In this document: piece by piece, positions 53,668-62,975 of the stretch | Layout of the letters: the number at the start of each line of letters is the position of its first letter | How positions within the stretch are numbered: position 1 is the stretch's first letter | Assembly: GCF_005405465.1 (NCBI RefSeq) | Contig: NZ_BJEC01000001.1 | Coordinates: 26,332-90,331, forward strand | DNA: 64,000 bases | Direction: 5' to 3' | Source of the DNA: Weissella thailandensis | Lineage (GTDB): Bacteria > Bacillota > Bacilli > Lactobacillales > Lactobacillaceae | The notes under the pieces: generated by a model | Told to the model about the DNA's origin: nothing | What the model saw: the letters and a program-made list of their open reading frames with translations, nothing else | Database searches by the model: none | Translations under genes and position numbers: made by a program

Positions 53668-54797
53668 CAGAGACATTCAATATTTCAAAAACTGCATCAC
53701 AACAATTAGTTGCCAACTCAGTAACTAAAGATTTTCAGGATCTAGTTGAAGCACAAGGCTTTAAAGTACCTGACGGGTACCATGTTGCAAATGCACTACA
53801 AGAGGCGGTGGCAACATTGCCAACGGTAAAGGGTATTACCAGCGTATCGGCAGATTCAATCAAAAAGACATTGTTTGACATGGTTGTACAGGGGCTAAGC
53901 CCGGCAAAGACTCAAGTTTATTTCATTGCATACGGTAATCAACTACAAATGCAACGATCATATTTTGGAACACAACAAGTTCTAAAACGTTTGAAAGATA
54001 TCAAGGATATTCAAGCATATGTTGTACGCAAAGATGAAGAATTTGATGTTGATTACGATGAGAATGGCGGCTTGATTGTCAAAGCACATCACACTGATTT
54101 CATGAAGCTAGATAACGAAATTGTCGGAGCCTATGCAGTAATTACTAAGGCTGATGGGGAAAAGCAATACGAGGTCATGACTAAGAAACAAATTGATACA
54201 TCATGGGGACAAGCAAGGTCTACCAATGTTCATAAAAAGTTCCCTGAAGAAATGGCAAAACGTACGGTTATCAACCGAGCAGCTAAGAATATTATCAATA
54301 CTTCAGGAGATGACGATAATTTGATTGCAGCGATTAATAGCACCACGGCCAATGAGAATAATTATGATGACGAGCCTAAAGATGTAACGCCAGCACCAAA
54401 GCAAAATGCCTTGTCTCGCATGGCTAAGGTTGCTGTAAAGGAACCAGAAAAAATTAAACCAGAACCTGTTGAAGAAGTCAGTGAACCTGAGCCAGCACCA
54501 GCTGAAAAGCAGAACGCTATAAGCGACGCAGAATTGCCGTTTAACGACGAAACGGCCCAAGTTGAAGAATTACCCGAAGAACTAGTTAAAAGCGCACTTG
54601 AGCAAGTAAATAGCGAGAATACGGTAGTAGAAATAAAACACTGGTTAGATCAACACCATATGTTGTATCAACAGAGCGCAACTAAAGCCCAATTGCTAGA
54701 ACGAGTAGCAGATTACTTGAATGATCAAGAGACGAACCCTGATGAAGAGATTGACATGGGTGACACGCCTTATCAACCAGATGAGTTTTGGGGATAA
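53664..54797 (+). CDS. recT: RecT-family single-strand annealing protein
   Basis: This 377-aa protein has the RecT core (about residues 30-230: SIKKTLFDMVVQGLSPAKTQ, QMQRSYFGTQQVLKRL, FPEEMAKRTVINRAAK). A Pro/Glu-rich linker and a C-terminal SAP-like segment (TKAQLLERVADYLND) follow. It pairs complementary strands during phage recombination and works with the nuclease encoded 4 nt downstream. Confidence 0.92.
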   Translation: MTETFNISKTASQQLVANSVTKDFQDLVEAQGFKVPDGYHVANALQEAVATLPTVKGITSVSADSIKKTLFDMVVQGLSPAKTQVYFIAYGNQLQMQRSYFGTQQVLKRLKDIKDIQAYVVRKDEEFDVDYDENGGLIVKAHHTDFMKLDNEIVGAYAVITKADGEKQYEVMTKKQIDTSWGQARSTNVHKKFPEEMAKRTVINRAAKNIINTSGDDDNLIAAINSTTANENNYDDEPKDVTPAPKQNALSRMAKVAVKEPEKIKPEPVEEVSEPEPAPAEKQNAISDAELPFNDETAQVEELPEELVKSALEQVNSENTVVEIKHWLDQHHMLYQQSATKAQLLERVADYLNDQETNPDEEIDMGDTPYQPDEFWG

Positions 54798-54800
54798 ATA

Positions 54801-55619
54801 ATGGCAGAAGAATTAGATTATTACGACCCAAGAGAAGCGTATATTCACATGCACGCATCTACTTTCAAGAACTTCTTGTTCAACGGGGAATCAGAAGCAT
54901 TAGCAAATATGGCAGGCACTTATAACATCTTTGATGACGATAAAGCCTTGCTAGTAGGTAATTTCTTACATTCGTATTTTGAAAGCCCACAAGCTCATCA
55001 AGCGTTTATTGATGAACATCCTGAAATCATTTCACAACGTGGCAAAACAAAGGGTGATTTAAAAACTGAATTCAAAGTTGCTCAAAAAATGATTAAACGT
55101 ATTGAAGCTGACCCAGTCATTATGGCGCTAGTAAATGGCGCCCTGAATAAAGAGTACGTTATTGATGGCTCAATAAATGGGGTTGATTGGCGAGGCAAGC
55201 TAGATGCGGTCAATTTAGAAGAACAATATTTTGTAGATTTTAAAACAGTTAGATCACTCAAGGAATCTCATGGCTTGGTAGGTGGCGAATGGTCTGACTA
55301 TTACAACGAGTACGAGAACTTTTTCATCAGTAGGGGCTATCACATTCAAATGGCAGCGTATCAAGAAATGTTGCATCAAATGACTGGCAAAGAATTTGAA
55401 GTCTACATTGTGGCAGTCAGTAAAGAAGATGAGCCATTAGCCGATATTTACAAGATTGAGCAGGAAACATTGGATCGTGGCATGCGTGAAATTTTAGCAA
55501 ACCAAGACCATATCGTCAGGCTAATCAATGGCGAAGAGGAACCGGTTCAAGCAAAAACATATAGTCGATTGTATCGATCAACATATCGTGTTGATCCAGA
55601 AAATGTAGGAGTTTTGTAA
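54801..55619 (+). CDS. PD-(D/E)XK exonuclease, RecT partner
   Basis: This 272-aa protein has the nuclease core WRGKLDAVNLEEQYFVDFKT (D...DxK) and follows recT directly, the place of RecE-type exonucleases. It would chew the 5' strand to make substrate for RecT. Length fits phage exonucleases of this group. It shares its last base with the next start. Confidence 0.85.
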   Translation: MAEELDYYDPREAYIHMHASTFKNFLFNGESEALANMAGTYNIFDDDKALLVGNFLHSYFESPQAHQAFIDEHPEIISQRGKTKGDLKTEFKVAQKMIKRIEADPVIMALVNGALNKEYVIDGSINGVDWRGKLDAVNLEEQYFVDFKTVRSLKESHGLVGGEWSDYYNEYENFFISRGYHIQMAAYQEMLHQMTGKEFEVYIVAVSKEDEPLADIYKIEQETLDRGMREILANQDHIVRLINGEEEPVQAKTYSRLYRSTYRVDPENVGVL

Positions 55620-56317
55620 TGGATTTATGGGGGAAAATTACAGCGATAAAGGGTAATCAAGTAGTTATCACGCTTGAAAATCGTGAAGAGTTGGCTAATT
55701 TATCCCTATTCACAACTGCAGAGCAACCACAAGTAATTGTGGACGTGCAAGATGAACGGTATTTAAGTAAAATGCAGCGCAAAAAAGCGTACGCAATAAT
55801 TGCAGAAATTGCTAGATGGTCAGGAATGTTTCCAGAAGAGTGTAAAGAATGGATGAAGTATTACTTCACTGCTGAAACAGGTAATCCATATTTCAGTTTT
55901 TCTGACACGGATATGACCACGGCCAGACGATTTATCACATTTCTATTGGACTTTGCGATTAGAAACAAAGTGCCGATGAAGCATAGCGGTATGACCTATC
56001 AAGACGATTTGGATATGTACATGTATATGTCATTAAAACATCGGTCATGCGTAATTTGTGGCAAAGATGCGCAGATACATCATATCGACACTGTTGGAAT
56101 GGGTAATGACCGTAAATTGGTTGATCATCGACGCAAACATTTAATTGCTTTGTGTGAAGAACATCATGAAGAGACACATCGAATTGGCTGGCCAACGTTC
56201 AAATCTAAATATCATGTCAAAGGCATTTTATTAGATTCGCAAACGCTAAATCAGCTCGGAATTATGACTTATAAACGAATGAAGGAGATTGATGATGATA
56301 CGGAGAGAACGACGTAA
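55619..56317 (+). CDS. HNH nuclease-like phage protein
   Basis: This 232-aa protein has a C-terminal HNH/zinc motif: CVICGKDAQIHHIDTVG, then LIALCEEHHEETH. It belongs with putative HNHc nucleases found beside recT in lactococcal-type phages. The role is probably recombination or replication. It overlaps the next gene by 29 nt. Confidence 0.82.
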   Translation: MDLWGKITAIKGNQVVITLENREELANLSLFTTAEQPQVIVDVQDERYLSKMQRKKAYAIIAEIARWSGMFPEECKEWMKYYFTAETGNPYFSFSDTDMTTARRFITFLLDFAIRNKVPMKHSGMTYQDDLDMYMYMSLKHRSCVICGKDAQIHHIDTVGMGNDRKLVDHRRKHLIALCEEHHEETHRIGWPTFKSKYHVKGILLDSQTLNQLGIMTYKRMKEIDDDTERTT

Positions 56318-56615
56318 GAGTAATTTCAGTCAGATACCGAATTCAACTTTACGGGATGTAAACATATCAAACAGCGCATTTAGGTTATTAATGTACATGC
56401 TTTCGATGTCGGATGATTGGATATTCAGGAATAGCAAAATTGCAAAAGACCTAGGGCACAATGCTCGTTGGGTATCAAATAATATTTCTGAACTCGAAAA
56501 ATCCGGCTATATAACTCGCAATAGGGTTAGAAATAAGCGTGGCCAAATCATTGAATGGGAGCGAATTTTACATGAATCACCACATGTCGCAAAAGGGACA
56601 TCTGGTAAACGTTGA
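56289..56615 (+). CDS. Helix-turn-helix replication protein, possibly truncated
   Basis: This 108-aa protein has the winged-helix domain of phage replication initiators (SNSAFRLLMYMLSMSDDW, IAKDLGHNARWVSNNISELE). It ends soon after that domain with PHVAKGTSGKR. The same frame after the TGA still reads initiator-like (HMSQKRHVVKGHPKN) up to the repeat zone, so a longer original protein may have been cut by a stop at 56613. ACATGTCGCAAAA is repeated at 56584 and 56632. Confidence 0.68.
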   Translation: MMMIRRERRKSNFSQIPNSTLRDVNISNSAFRLLMYMLSMSDDWIFRNSKIAKDLGHNARWVSNNISELEKSGYITRNRVRNKRGQIIEWERILHESPHVAKGTSGKR

Positions 56616-56718
56616 TTTGACGGGCTTAGCCACATGTCGCAAAAACGACATGTAGTAAAAGGACACCCTAAGAATATCAATATTATAAGAATATCAATTA
56701 TTAAAGAATAACAAGCGG

Positions 56719-56777
56719 TTGTTAGCTAGAGTGAGTCTCATCTCATTAGTAACTTTTATACGTTCACTCGCTAACAA
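56719..56777. repeat. Long inverted repeat between replication genes
   Basis: TTGTTAGCTAGAGTGA at 56719 and TTCACTCGCTAACAA at 56763-56777 form an imperfect stem with about 28 nt between. It lies between the two replication genes and could be an origin element or a regulatory hairpin. Confidence 0.5.
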
Positions 56778-56791
56778 AAAGGATAAATAAA

Positions 56792-57316
56792 ATGATTAAT
56801 CAAAAACAAATCATGATCGAATGGGAAAAAGCAGAATTACCACGAAATGATAAGACCTATGGGGATATTTCAGCCATTTATAGCGACTTATCTAGTAATG
56901 CTGATAATGAATTAGAAGCCAATAAGATGTTTATTCTCGCAATCCGTAAAGCTGCAATGAACGGAGCAAGTACAGGGTTATCCGTTCAAAACAATGTTAG
57001 CAGATGGTTAAACGCTGGAGCTACTAATGCAGAGGCAGTTGGAAAATATGAAGATGATTTACAACGAAGGAGACAAAAAGGGCGTTTTGGTCAGCCAATC
57101 AAACAAGAAAGCAAAGTCTTAGTACCAACAAGCGATGAAATTAAACAACAAAATGAACGTTGGGCCAAAGAACTTGGCTATGAGAATATTGAGGCAATGG
57201 CAAAAGGCACCCATGACATATTTGTAAATTTAAGGAAAACTCGTGCAGAGCGATTGGCAAATAAACCTAAAACTGGGTTAACAGCCAACGGTAACCGAGT
57301 ATTAAAGAGGTTTTAA
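56792..57316 (+). CDS. Phage replication-associated protein
   Basis: This 174-aa protein is helical (MFILAIRKAAMNGASTGLSV, VSRWLNAGATNAEAVGKYED) and resembles the C-terminal, DnaD-like half of phage replication initiators. AAAAAGGAT is a weak ribosome site. Together with the preceding HTH gene it may be a split initiator. It overlaps rusA by one base. Confidence 0.6.
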   Translation: MINQKQIMIEWEKAELPRNDKTYGDISAIYSDLSSNADNELEANKMFILAIRKAAMNGASTGLSVQNNVSRWLNAGATNAEAVGKYEDDLQRRRQKGRFGQPIKQESKVLVPTSDEIKQQNERWAKELGYENIEAMAKGTHDIFVNLRKTRAERLANKPKTGLTANGNRVLKRF

Positions 57317-57762
57317 TGGCAAAGATAGTAATTCCATTGAGTGCATTTATTCTGCCCATGAAAAAGAAAGGCAAGATGCAGTTAGTAAAAATGACCCTAA
57401 ACAATTGGATCATGCTACACGGTATGAAAGCAGGTCGAATGATTGCCAACAAACGCAAACATCAGATACAAGAAAAAATCATACCACTGGTTGACCAGAG
57501 AATTGTTGACGGTCTTGACCCAATTGGCAAACATACGAAATTTCATTTTGAGTGGTACTTTCCTGACAGACGAACAGACTTAGACAACTGGACTTTTACG
57601 CACAAATTCATTTTTTACGCCTTTCAGGCCAGTTCAGTCCGGGGTCGGGTATTTATGCCAAACGACAATTTAAACTTCGTGGTGGCCACGTATGACGATT
57701 TTATGGGGGTTGATAAGGACGACCCAAGAGTTGAAATAGATTGGAACAGCGAAAATGGGTGA
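57316..57762 (+). CDS. rusA: RusA-family Holliday junction resolvase
   Basis: This 148-aa protein has the RusA core acidic residues (YFPDRRTDLDNWTFTHKFIF, then NDNLNF and GVDKDDPRVEI). It would cut four-way junctions in phage DNA. Normal length. Overlaps the next gene by 8 nt. A degenerate copy of part of it lies outside the prophage at 43356-43476. Confidence 0.82.
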   Translation: MAKIVIPLSAFILPMKKKGKMQLVKMTLNNWIMLHGMKAGRMIANKRKHQIQEKIIPLVDQRIVDGLDPIGKHTKFHFEWYFPDRRTDLDNWTFTHKFIFYAFQASSVRGRVFMPNDNLNFVVATYDDFMGVDKDDPRVEIDWNSENG

Positions 57763-58096
57763 AAAATACGAAAGACAATACACAGAGTTTGAGTGTCATC
57801 TCACGCAAGGCTGGTCGATTGAAAAAATCGCCAAGCATATGGGGATGAGACAAGAAAGACTGAAAAGTGGTGATTATCTGGTCCGCTATCGTAAAGAACA
57901 CGGTATAGCACAATCGAGGCCAAAAAATGAATTTAAAATTGATACCAAGAAGATGTTTGAGTTAATTCACATACTTGAAGCACGGTACGACATTGATAGC
58001 TGGGAGAATGGCTACAAAATTCATTTTGATGATGACCATGTGCCAGATTATGATCCAGAGATGATTGAACTCAGAAGAGTAGTTAACGGTAAATAA
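57755..58096 (+). CDS. Hypothetical phage protein with HTH-like region
   Basis: This 113-aa protein contains HLTQGWSIEKIAKHMGMRQE, which reads like a helix-turn-helix. The C-terminal half is acidic. Coupled to rusA. No family recognised. Confidence 0.6.
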   Translation: MGEKYERQYTEFECHLTQGWSIEKIAKHMGMRQERLKSGDYLVRYRKEHGIAQSRPKNEFKIDTKKMFELIHILEARYDIDSWENGYKIHFDDDHVPDYDPEMIELRRVVNGK

Positions 58097-58137
58097 ACCA
58101 ACAGCCAAGGGTGAAACGACTGCGAGCCCGTATAGAA

Positions 58138-58236
58138 ATGAAAAATATTGCACCAGGAAAATTAGCAATGCTCCTCATAGCTTTGTTAACAGTTATTGGA
58201 GTGATTTGCGAAACCATAATTGAGGTGGTGGGCTAA
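58138..58236 (+). CDS. Phage mini-protein with one membrane helix (32 aa)
   Basis: ATG 58138 opens a peptide with helix KLAMLLIALLTVIGVIC. The stop TAATG overlaps the next start, the first of a chain of stop-start overlaps. The ribosome site is weak. Confidence 0.5.
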   Translation: MKNIAPGKLAMLLIALLTVIGVICETIIEVVG

Positions 58237-58484
58237 TGAAGCAGAACAAAGTAGATACTGATGAAACAGTAATTCAAAAAGATAAGAGTACCATTCGTGG
58301 TGAACATGAGCTAGATGCTCTAGTTCGTCAAGCAATTATTAATATCAAGACGAAACACGATAAAGAGTTGGACCGCATAAGTGAAGATTTGACATTCACA
58401 ATGGTTGCGCTATGCATTGTAGCCGTATTGCTACTCATAACAGCTATCTTCCTGATATTTGTAATTAATCGGGTGGGGTTATGA
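58236..58484 (+). CDS. Phage membrane protein (82 aa)
   Basis: A charged N-terminal half (KDKSTIRGEHELDALVRQAI) is followed by one membrane helix at the C-terminus (about residues 52-77). The ATG overlaps the previous stop and the TGA overlaps the next ATG. GAGGTGG serves as ribosome site. Function unknown. Confidence 0.62.
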   Translation: MKQNKVDTDETVIQKDKSTIRGEHELDALVRQAIINIKTKHDKELDRISEDLTFTMVALCIVAVLLLITAIFLIFVINRVGL

Positions 58485-58576
58485 CGACAACTGTAATTGG
58501 GTTATTAATAATTTTGTGCATGGTGCTAGGCATAATTCTAGTACTGATAGTTAGTAAATTAGGAGGTATGTGGTGA
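58481..58576 (+). CDS. Phage mini-protein, almost entirely membrane helix (31 aa)
   Basis: ATG 58481 overlaps the previous stop (ATGA). The peptide is one hydrophobic helix (VIGLLIILCMVLGIILVLIV) and ends MW. GGTGGGG is the ribosome site. It overlaps the next ATG by one base. Confidence 0.55.
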   Translation: MTTTVIGLLIILCMVLGIILVLIVSKLGGMW

Positions 58577-58650
58577 TGGATAAATTCATTACATTGGTAT
58601 TCTTCCTAATGCTAGTAGCACTAGTAGTAATGGAGTATTTACTATCATGA
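58576..58650 (+). CDS. Phage mini-protein, membrane helix (24 aa)
   Basis: ATG 58576 (TGATG overlap) opens a 24-residue hydrophobic peptide (FITLVFFLMLVALVVMEYLL). AGGAGG lies upstream inside the preceding gene. Its TGA overlaps the next ATG. Confidence 0.5.
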   Translation: MDKFITLVFFLMLVALVVMEYLLS

Positions 58651-58856
58651 GAACATACTACTATTTCAGAGACGCAAACGGCTGGTTCAAAGAAAATTAC
58701 ACGATTCAAGGTAAATTATTTTGGACCAGGACATCAGACATCCGAGAGGCGTATAGGACTGATAGTGATTGGCTATACGACAAGGTTATCAGCAAGGAGT
58801 TATCGAGCAGTTTCTACTGGAAAGAAAGACGTGATCATTATCAAAAGTTGATATAA
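58647..58856 (+). CDS. Hypothetical phage protein (69 aa)
   Basis: A soluble, aromatic-rich peptide (RTYYYFRDANGWFKENY, DWLYDKVISK) starting in an ATGA overlap. Last of the chain; a terminator follows. No family recognised. Confidence 0.58.
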   Translation: MRTYYYFRDANGWFKENYTIQGKLFWTRTSDIREAYRTDSDWLYDKVISKELSSSFYWKERRDHYQKLI

Positions 58857-58857
58857 G

Positions 58858-58893
58858 AAAAAGTCGTTAAACGTTTTGGTTTAGCGGCTTTTT
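58858..58893 (+). terminator. Terminator ending the early phage operon
   Basis: AAAAAGTCGTTAAAC (58858-58872) pairs with GTTTAGCGGCTTTTT (58879-58893), with a run of T's. It isolates the restriction gene that follows as its own unit. Confidence 0.85.
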
Positions 58894-59086
58894 AGTGTGT
58901 AAAATGTTTATGATCTATTTATAACGTGCGCATTGATTTTTTAACGTTGATGACATTGTTGCTGAGAGATACCTACTGGTGTGATGAAGTCATAAGTGCA
59001 AAAATCATAAATTTTATGTGAAAAATTTTCAAAACAAAAAAATGATATACTTATTGAATATGTATAACTAAAAGAGGAGTTTGGGC

Positions 59087-62000
59087 ATGGCAACTTTGAA
59101 ACCTGAGGATGTTATTAATAAGATGTTTTATCGTCTTTCACCCAATGAAAGACAAAAAGCGGAAACTGCTAATTTATTAAAAGACTTAATCACAGACATT
59201 AAGATTGAAAATACTGAAGAAACTAATAAAGGATATATTAGAGATTTTTTGAGGGGGATTGGATTTCAACGAGAAGGATACAAGGTAAATGCAGAGGGAC
59301 GCATTGACCTATCAATTTCCAAATCAAATGTAAATTATGTATTGTTAGAGACTAAAAAATTAGGTTCTCCGGACATGGTATCAGAGAATAATTTGAATCA
59401 TAAAGCTTTGCACGAATTAATTCTCTATTTTATGAGAGAACGGATTACAGGTGGCAATACCAAGATGACCTATCTGATTATTACGGATGGTATTGAGTGG
59501 TTTGTGTTTGATGCGGTTTTATTTAATAATCTTTTTGCTAAGAATAAACAATTTGTCAAAGATTATATTGACTCACAAGTTGAGCAAGCAACATTAGATG
59601 TAACGACAGCAGATTTCTATCAAAATATTGCTGCACCTTTCGTGGCTAAACATGAAAAAGAATTAGAATACGTTTACCTGAATGTCAAAGATATATTTCA
59701 AAAAAACAAAGAAATAAATAAAACAAAAGCAAGGGGATTCGTAAGACTGCTTGCTCCTGAAACATTAATGAAACGGTCATTTGTTGCCGATTCAAATATT
59801 TTAGATAAAACATTTTATGATGAATTGTTGTATATTATGGGACTTCAAGAACGTTCAGATGAAAAAGGAATTGAGAGAGTCCCAAAATCGAAACGTCAAT
59901 CCGCTTCATTAATCGAACTTGTTTATGAGGCATTTGACTCATCAGATTATCGTTTTGATAATGATGAACAAAAATTTGATTATGCGATTAACATTGTGTC
60001 TACATGGGTTAATAGAATTTTGTTCTTGAAACTACTTGAAGGTCAATTGATTAAATTTAATAATGACAATAATGAATTTAAGTTTATGTCTGATGAAAAC
60101 TTAAGTAATTTTAATAGAGTTAATGAATTGTTTTTCGGTGTTCTTGCAAAACCTGTCAATAAGCGTGGAAGTTTGACCGAACGGTACAAGCATGTTCCTT
60201 ATCTTAACTCATCTCTTTTTGAAAAATCAGTTACTGAATCAAAATTAGGCATTAAACCTTCAGATTTATCTGATGATGAAGAATTGAAGATTAGGGATAG
60301 GTCAATCTTAAGTAAGCGTGTGTCAAAAGGTACCAAGGCTTTACCAACACTTAAATATATACTTACATTTTTAGATTCGTATGCATTTAATACAGACGGA
60401 AAATCGACTAATAATGATCGATTAATCAATGCATCTGTATTAGGGTTAATTTTTGAAAAGATAAATGGATATAAAGATGGATCATTTTATACGCCTGGAT
60501 TTGTAACGTCTTTCATGACTCAAAAGGCAATAGATAATGCCATTATCAACAAGTTTAAATCTGAAGGATTCAAAGTGGATTCTATCGATGACATTGCTGA
60601 AATCACTCCAGAAAATAAAGAAGATGTATTACGTGTGTTGCGAGATTTTAAGCTGGTTGATCCGGCTGTTGGATCAGGACATTTCTTAGTTTCAGCTTTA
60701 AATTATTTAGTAAAACTACGATCTAAATTACGGCTACTACCTGCGGAAATACGAATGGATGTGAACATTGAAGTTGAGAACGATGAACTTGTTGCAATTA
60801 TGCGTGATGAGGGAACTTATTTTTCTTACACACGTGGTTCTAAAATGAGACAATCAATTCAAGAGACACTGTTCAAGACTAAATTGGATATTATTGAGCA
60901 TAACTTGTTTGGGGTGGATATTAATCAAAATTCGGTTAATATAACTCGGCTACGTTTATGGATTGAATTATTGAAAAATTCATATTACGAGAATGACGGG
61001 AATCTTCGAACTATGCCAAATCTTGAAATGAATATTAAAGCAGGAAATTCAGTAGTTTTTAAATATGGTCTAGATAGAAATCTTGGAGATGTGACAGCCC
61101 ATACTGACTTAACAGTTTCCGAATTTAAGGAATTAGTCCAAGAATATCGAAATACAGATGATAAAGAAGCAAAGAAAAAGATAGAATTTGCAATCAAAGA
61201 ATTTAAAAATCAAATTATCAATCGAATTCTGGATAGTGGTGAGTACACAAAAATTCGTAATCTATATCAACAAAAAAATGAATTACAAGATGCTATTCCG
61301 TTATTTGAAACAAAAGATCAACGTGAAAAACGTAAACAGAAAATCAAAAAATTAGACAAGCAGATTGCTGTAAAAGAGGTTCTTTTAAAAGAAGTCAATG
61401 ATGCACCACTATTTGCAAACTCATTTGAATGGCGATTTGAATTTCCAGAAGTTCTAAATAGCAAAGGTATATATACAGGATTTGATTTAGTCGTGGCAAA
61501 TCCGCCATATATTGGAATACAAGGACATAAAGAAATTTTTGATGCTGTTGCAAAAACTGATTTTGGTGCTCAATGGGCACACGGTAGAATTGATTTTTTC
61601 TATTACTTTATTCACTTGGCAATTGATTTGTTAAATAATAATGGGTCACTTGCATTTATTACTACGAATTACTGGTTAACTGCAACAGATGCTGCAGGAC
61701 TACGAAATGATTTGATTGATCGAATGCATTTAACTGATTTATTGAACTTTAAAGAATTTAAAATTTTCAGCTCAGCGCTTGGACAACATAACGTTATTAC
61801 TTTCGCAACTAAAGCACCATATAATAATGATATTAATACATTGGTAACAAATGAAACTGGATCAGCACACAGCGAGAAGTTTGAACAAATTGTTAGCGGA
61901 AACAGTTCAATTACTGATTATGGAAATGTTTCACAAAATGATATTCAGGATAGTAGTACTGGTTACTTCATATTAGAATCAGCTTCACGCAACGTATTGA

Positions 62001-62791
62001 TAAACAATTTATTAAATAAAATAAATAATCACAAAACACTTACTAACTACGCTGAAATTAGTTTGGGAATTACAACTGGGAACAATAAAGTTTTTATTTG
62101 GTCGAAAAAACAAATTGATGAACAAAAATTTAGTGAAAAAGAACAAGATTTATTTAAACCTTTAGTGAAAGGTAGCTCATTAACGGACGTAATTGAACCT
62201 TCGGAGCCCGACAGCTATGTTCTATATACTAATAAAAGAGTAGTGGAGTCAGATATACCAGAAGTTGTCAATTGGATTAGGAATAATCCATTGTATCCTA
62301 AAATTTTAAAATCTAAGGCAGGAGGAAGTATTCGAGATATAGACTTGGTGCGTTCAAGAGAGCAGTGGAGGTTTGAAAATGAATTAACAATTTATTTCCA
62401 AAAACGTTCTAAAATCCCAAGATTTACACTTAACAATCATAGATATTACATAAAGGATGATTCCTACTGTATAACTTTGAACAATGAATATAGAAAAAAT
62501 CCAGAATATTCTTTGGAAATTTTAACAATTTTAAACTCAACTTTGACTCATTTTTGGCTAGTAAAACTGGGTCGAAAAAAAGGGAAAACTTTGGAATTAT
62601 ATCCTGAGGTTATTCGTACTATTCCAATACCTGACATAATTTCGATAGATGAATCTGATATAACTCAAATAAACAATGCGATTAAAAATGGAACTTTACT
62701 TAGTTTAGCAGATACATTTGTTATGAAATGGTTTAATCTTGATAGCGAAGATATTTCAACGATGAAGAAATATATCTCAGACAATCAATAA
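59087..62791 (+). CDS. Type IIG restriction-modification enzyme (Eco57I-like fusion)
   Basis: This 1234-aa single-chain enzyme combines nuclease, methyltransferase and target recognition. The N-terminal nuclease has D74 and E88-T-K90 (GRIDL...LLETKK, D-ExK). The helical middle leads to the methyltransferase, with GSFYTPGFV, motif I DPAVGSGHFL (about residue 525) and NPPYIG (about 804). The C-terminal 300 residues (ISLGITTGNNKVFIW onward) form a TaqI-like specificity domain. AGAGGAG lies before ATG 59087. It stands between two terminators and its base composition is AT-rich. The coding region is intact, so it is probably an active restriction and self-modification system carried by the prophage. 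Confidence 0.9.
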   Translation: MATLKPEDVINKMFYRLSPNERQKAETANLLKDLITDIKIENTEETNKGYIRDFLRGIGFQREGYKVNAEGRIDLSISKSNVNYVLLETKKLGSPDMVSENNLNHKALHELILYFMRERITGGNTKMTYLIITDGIEWFVFDAVLFNNLFAKNKQFVKDYIDSQVEQATLDVTTADFYQNIAAPFVAKHEKELEYVYLNVKDIFQKNKEINKTKARGFVRLLAPETLMKRSFVADSNILDKTFYDELLYIMGLQERSDEKGIERVPKSKRQSASLIELVYEAFDSSDYRFDNDEQKFDYAINIVSTWVNRILFLKLLEGQLIKFNNDNNEFKFMSDENLSNFNRVNELFFGVLAKPVNKRGSLTERYKHVPYLNSSLFEKSVTESKLGIKPSDLSDDEELKIRDRSILSKRVSKGTKALPTLKYILTFLDSYAFNTDGKSTNNDRLINASVLGLIFEKINGYKDGSFYTPGFVTSFMTQKAIDNAIINKFKSEGFKVDSIDDIAEITPENKEDVLRVLRDFKLVDPAVGSGHFLVSALNYLVKLRSKLRLLPAEIRMDVNIEVENDELVAIMRDEGTYFSYTRGSKMRQSIQETLFKTKLDIIEHNLFGVDINQNSVNITRLRLWIELLKNSYYENDGNLRTMPNLEMNIKAGNSVVFKYGLDRNLGDVTAHTDLTVSEFKELVQEYRNTDDKEAKKKIEFAIKEFKNQIINRILDSGEYTKIRNLYQQKNELQDAIPLFETKDQREKRKQKIKKLDKQIAVKEVLLKEVNDAPLFANSFEWRFEFPEVLNSKGIYTGFDLVVANPPYIGIQGHKEIFDAVAKTDFGAQWAHGRIDFFYYFIHLAIDLLNNNGSLAFITTNYWLTATDAAGLRNDLIDRMHLTDLLNFKEFKIFSSALGQHNVITFATKAPYNNDINTLVTNETGSAHSEKFEQIVSGNSSITDYGNVSQNDIQDSSTGYFILESASRNVLINNLLNKINNHKTLTNYAEISLGITTGNNKVFIWSKKQIDEQKFSEKEQDLFKPLVKGSSLTDVIEPSEPDSYVLYTNKRVVESDIPEVVNWIRNNPLYPKILKSKAGGSIRDIDLVRSREQWRFENELTIYFQKRSKIPRFTLNNHRYYIKDDSYCITLNNEYRKNPEYSLEILTILNSTLTHFWLVKLGRKKGKTLELYPEVIRTIPIPDIISIDESDITQINNAIKNGTLLSLADTFVMKWFNLDSEDISTMKKYISDNQ

Positions 62792-62869
62792 TTTTAAAGA
62801 TAAGCTTTGAAATAAATGTTGGTAGCAGATTATTCAAGAAAAATTTCGAATCCTAATATAAATAAGTAG

Positions 62870-62894
62870 CCGCTACATACTGTGTAGCGGTTTT
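62870..62894 (+). terminator. Terminator of the type IIG gene
   Basis: CCGCTACA (62870-62877) pairs with TGTAGCGG (62883-62890), then TTTTATTT. Confidence 0.82.
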
Positions 62895-62975
62895 ATTTCA
62901 CCTATATATTCCATTAAGGAATATATTGATTAAGTGCTATAATCATGGAATAACAAGGTGCTTGGAGGTGTGCAT

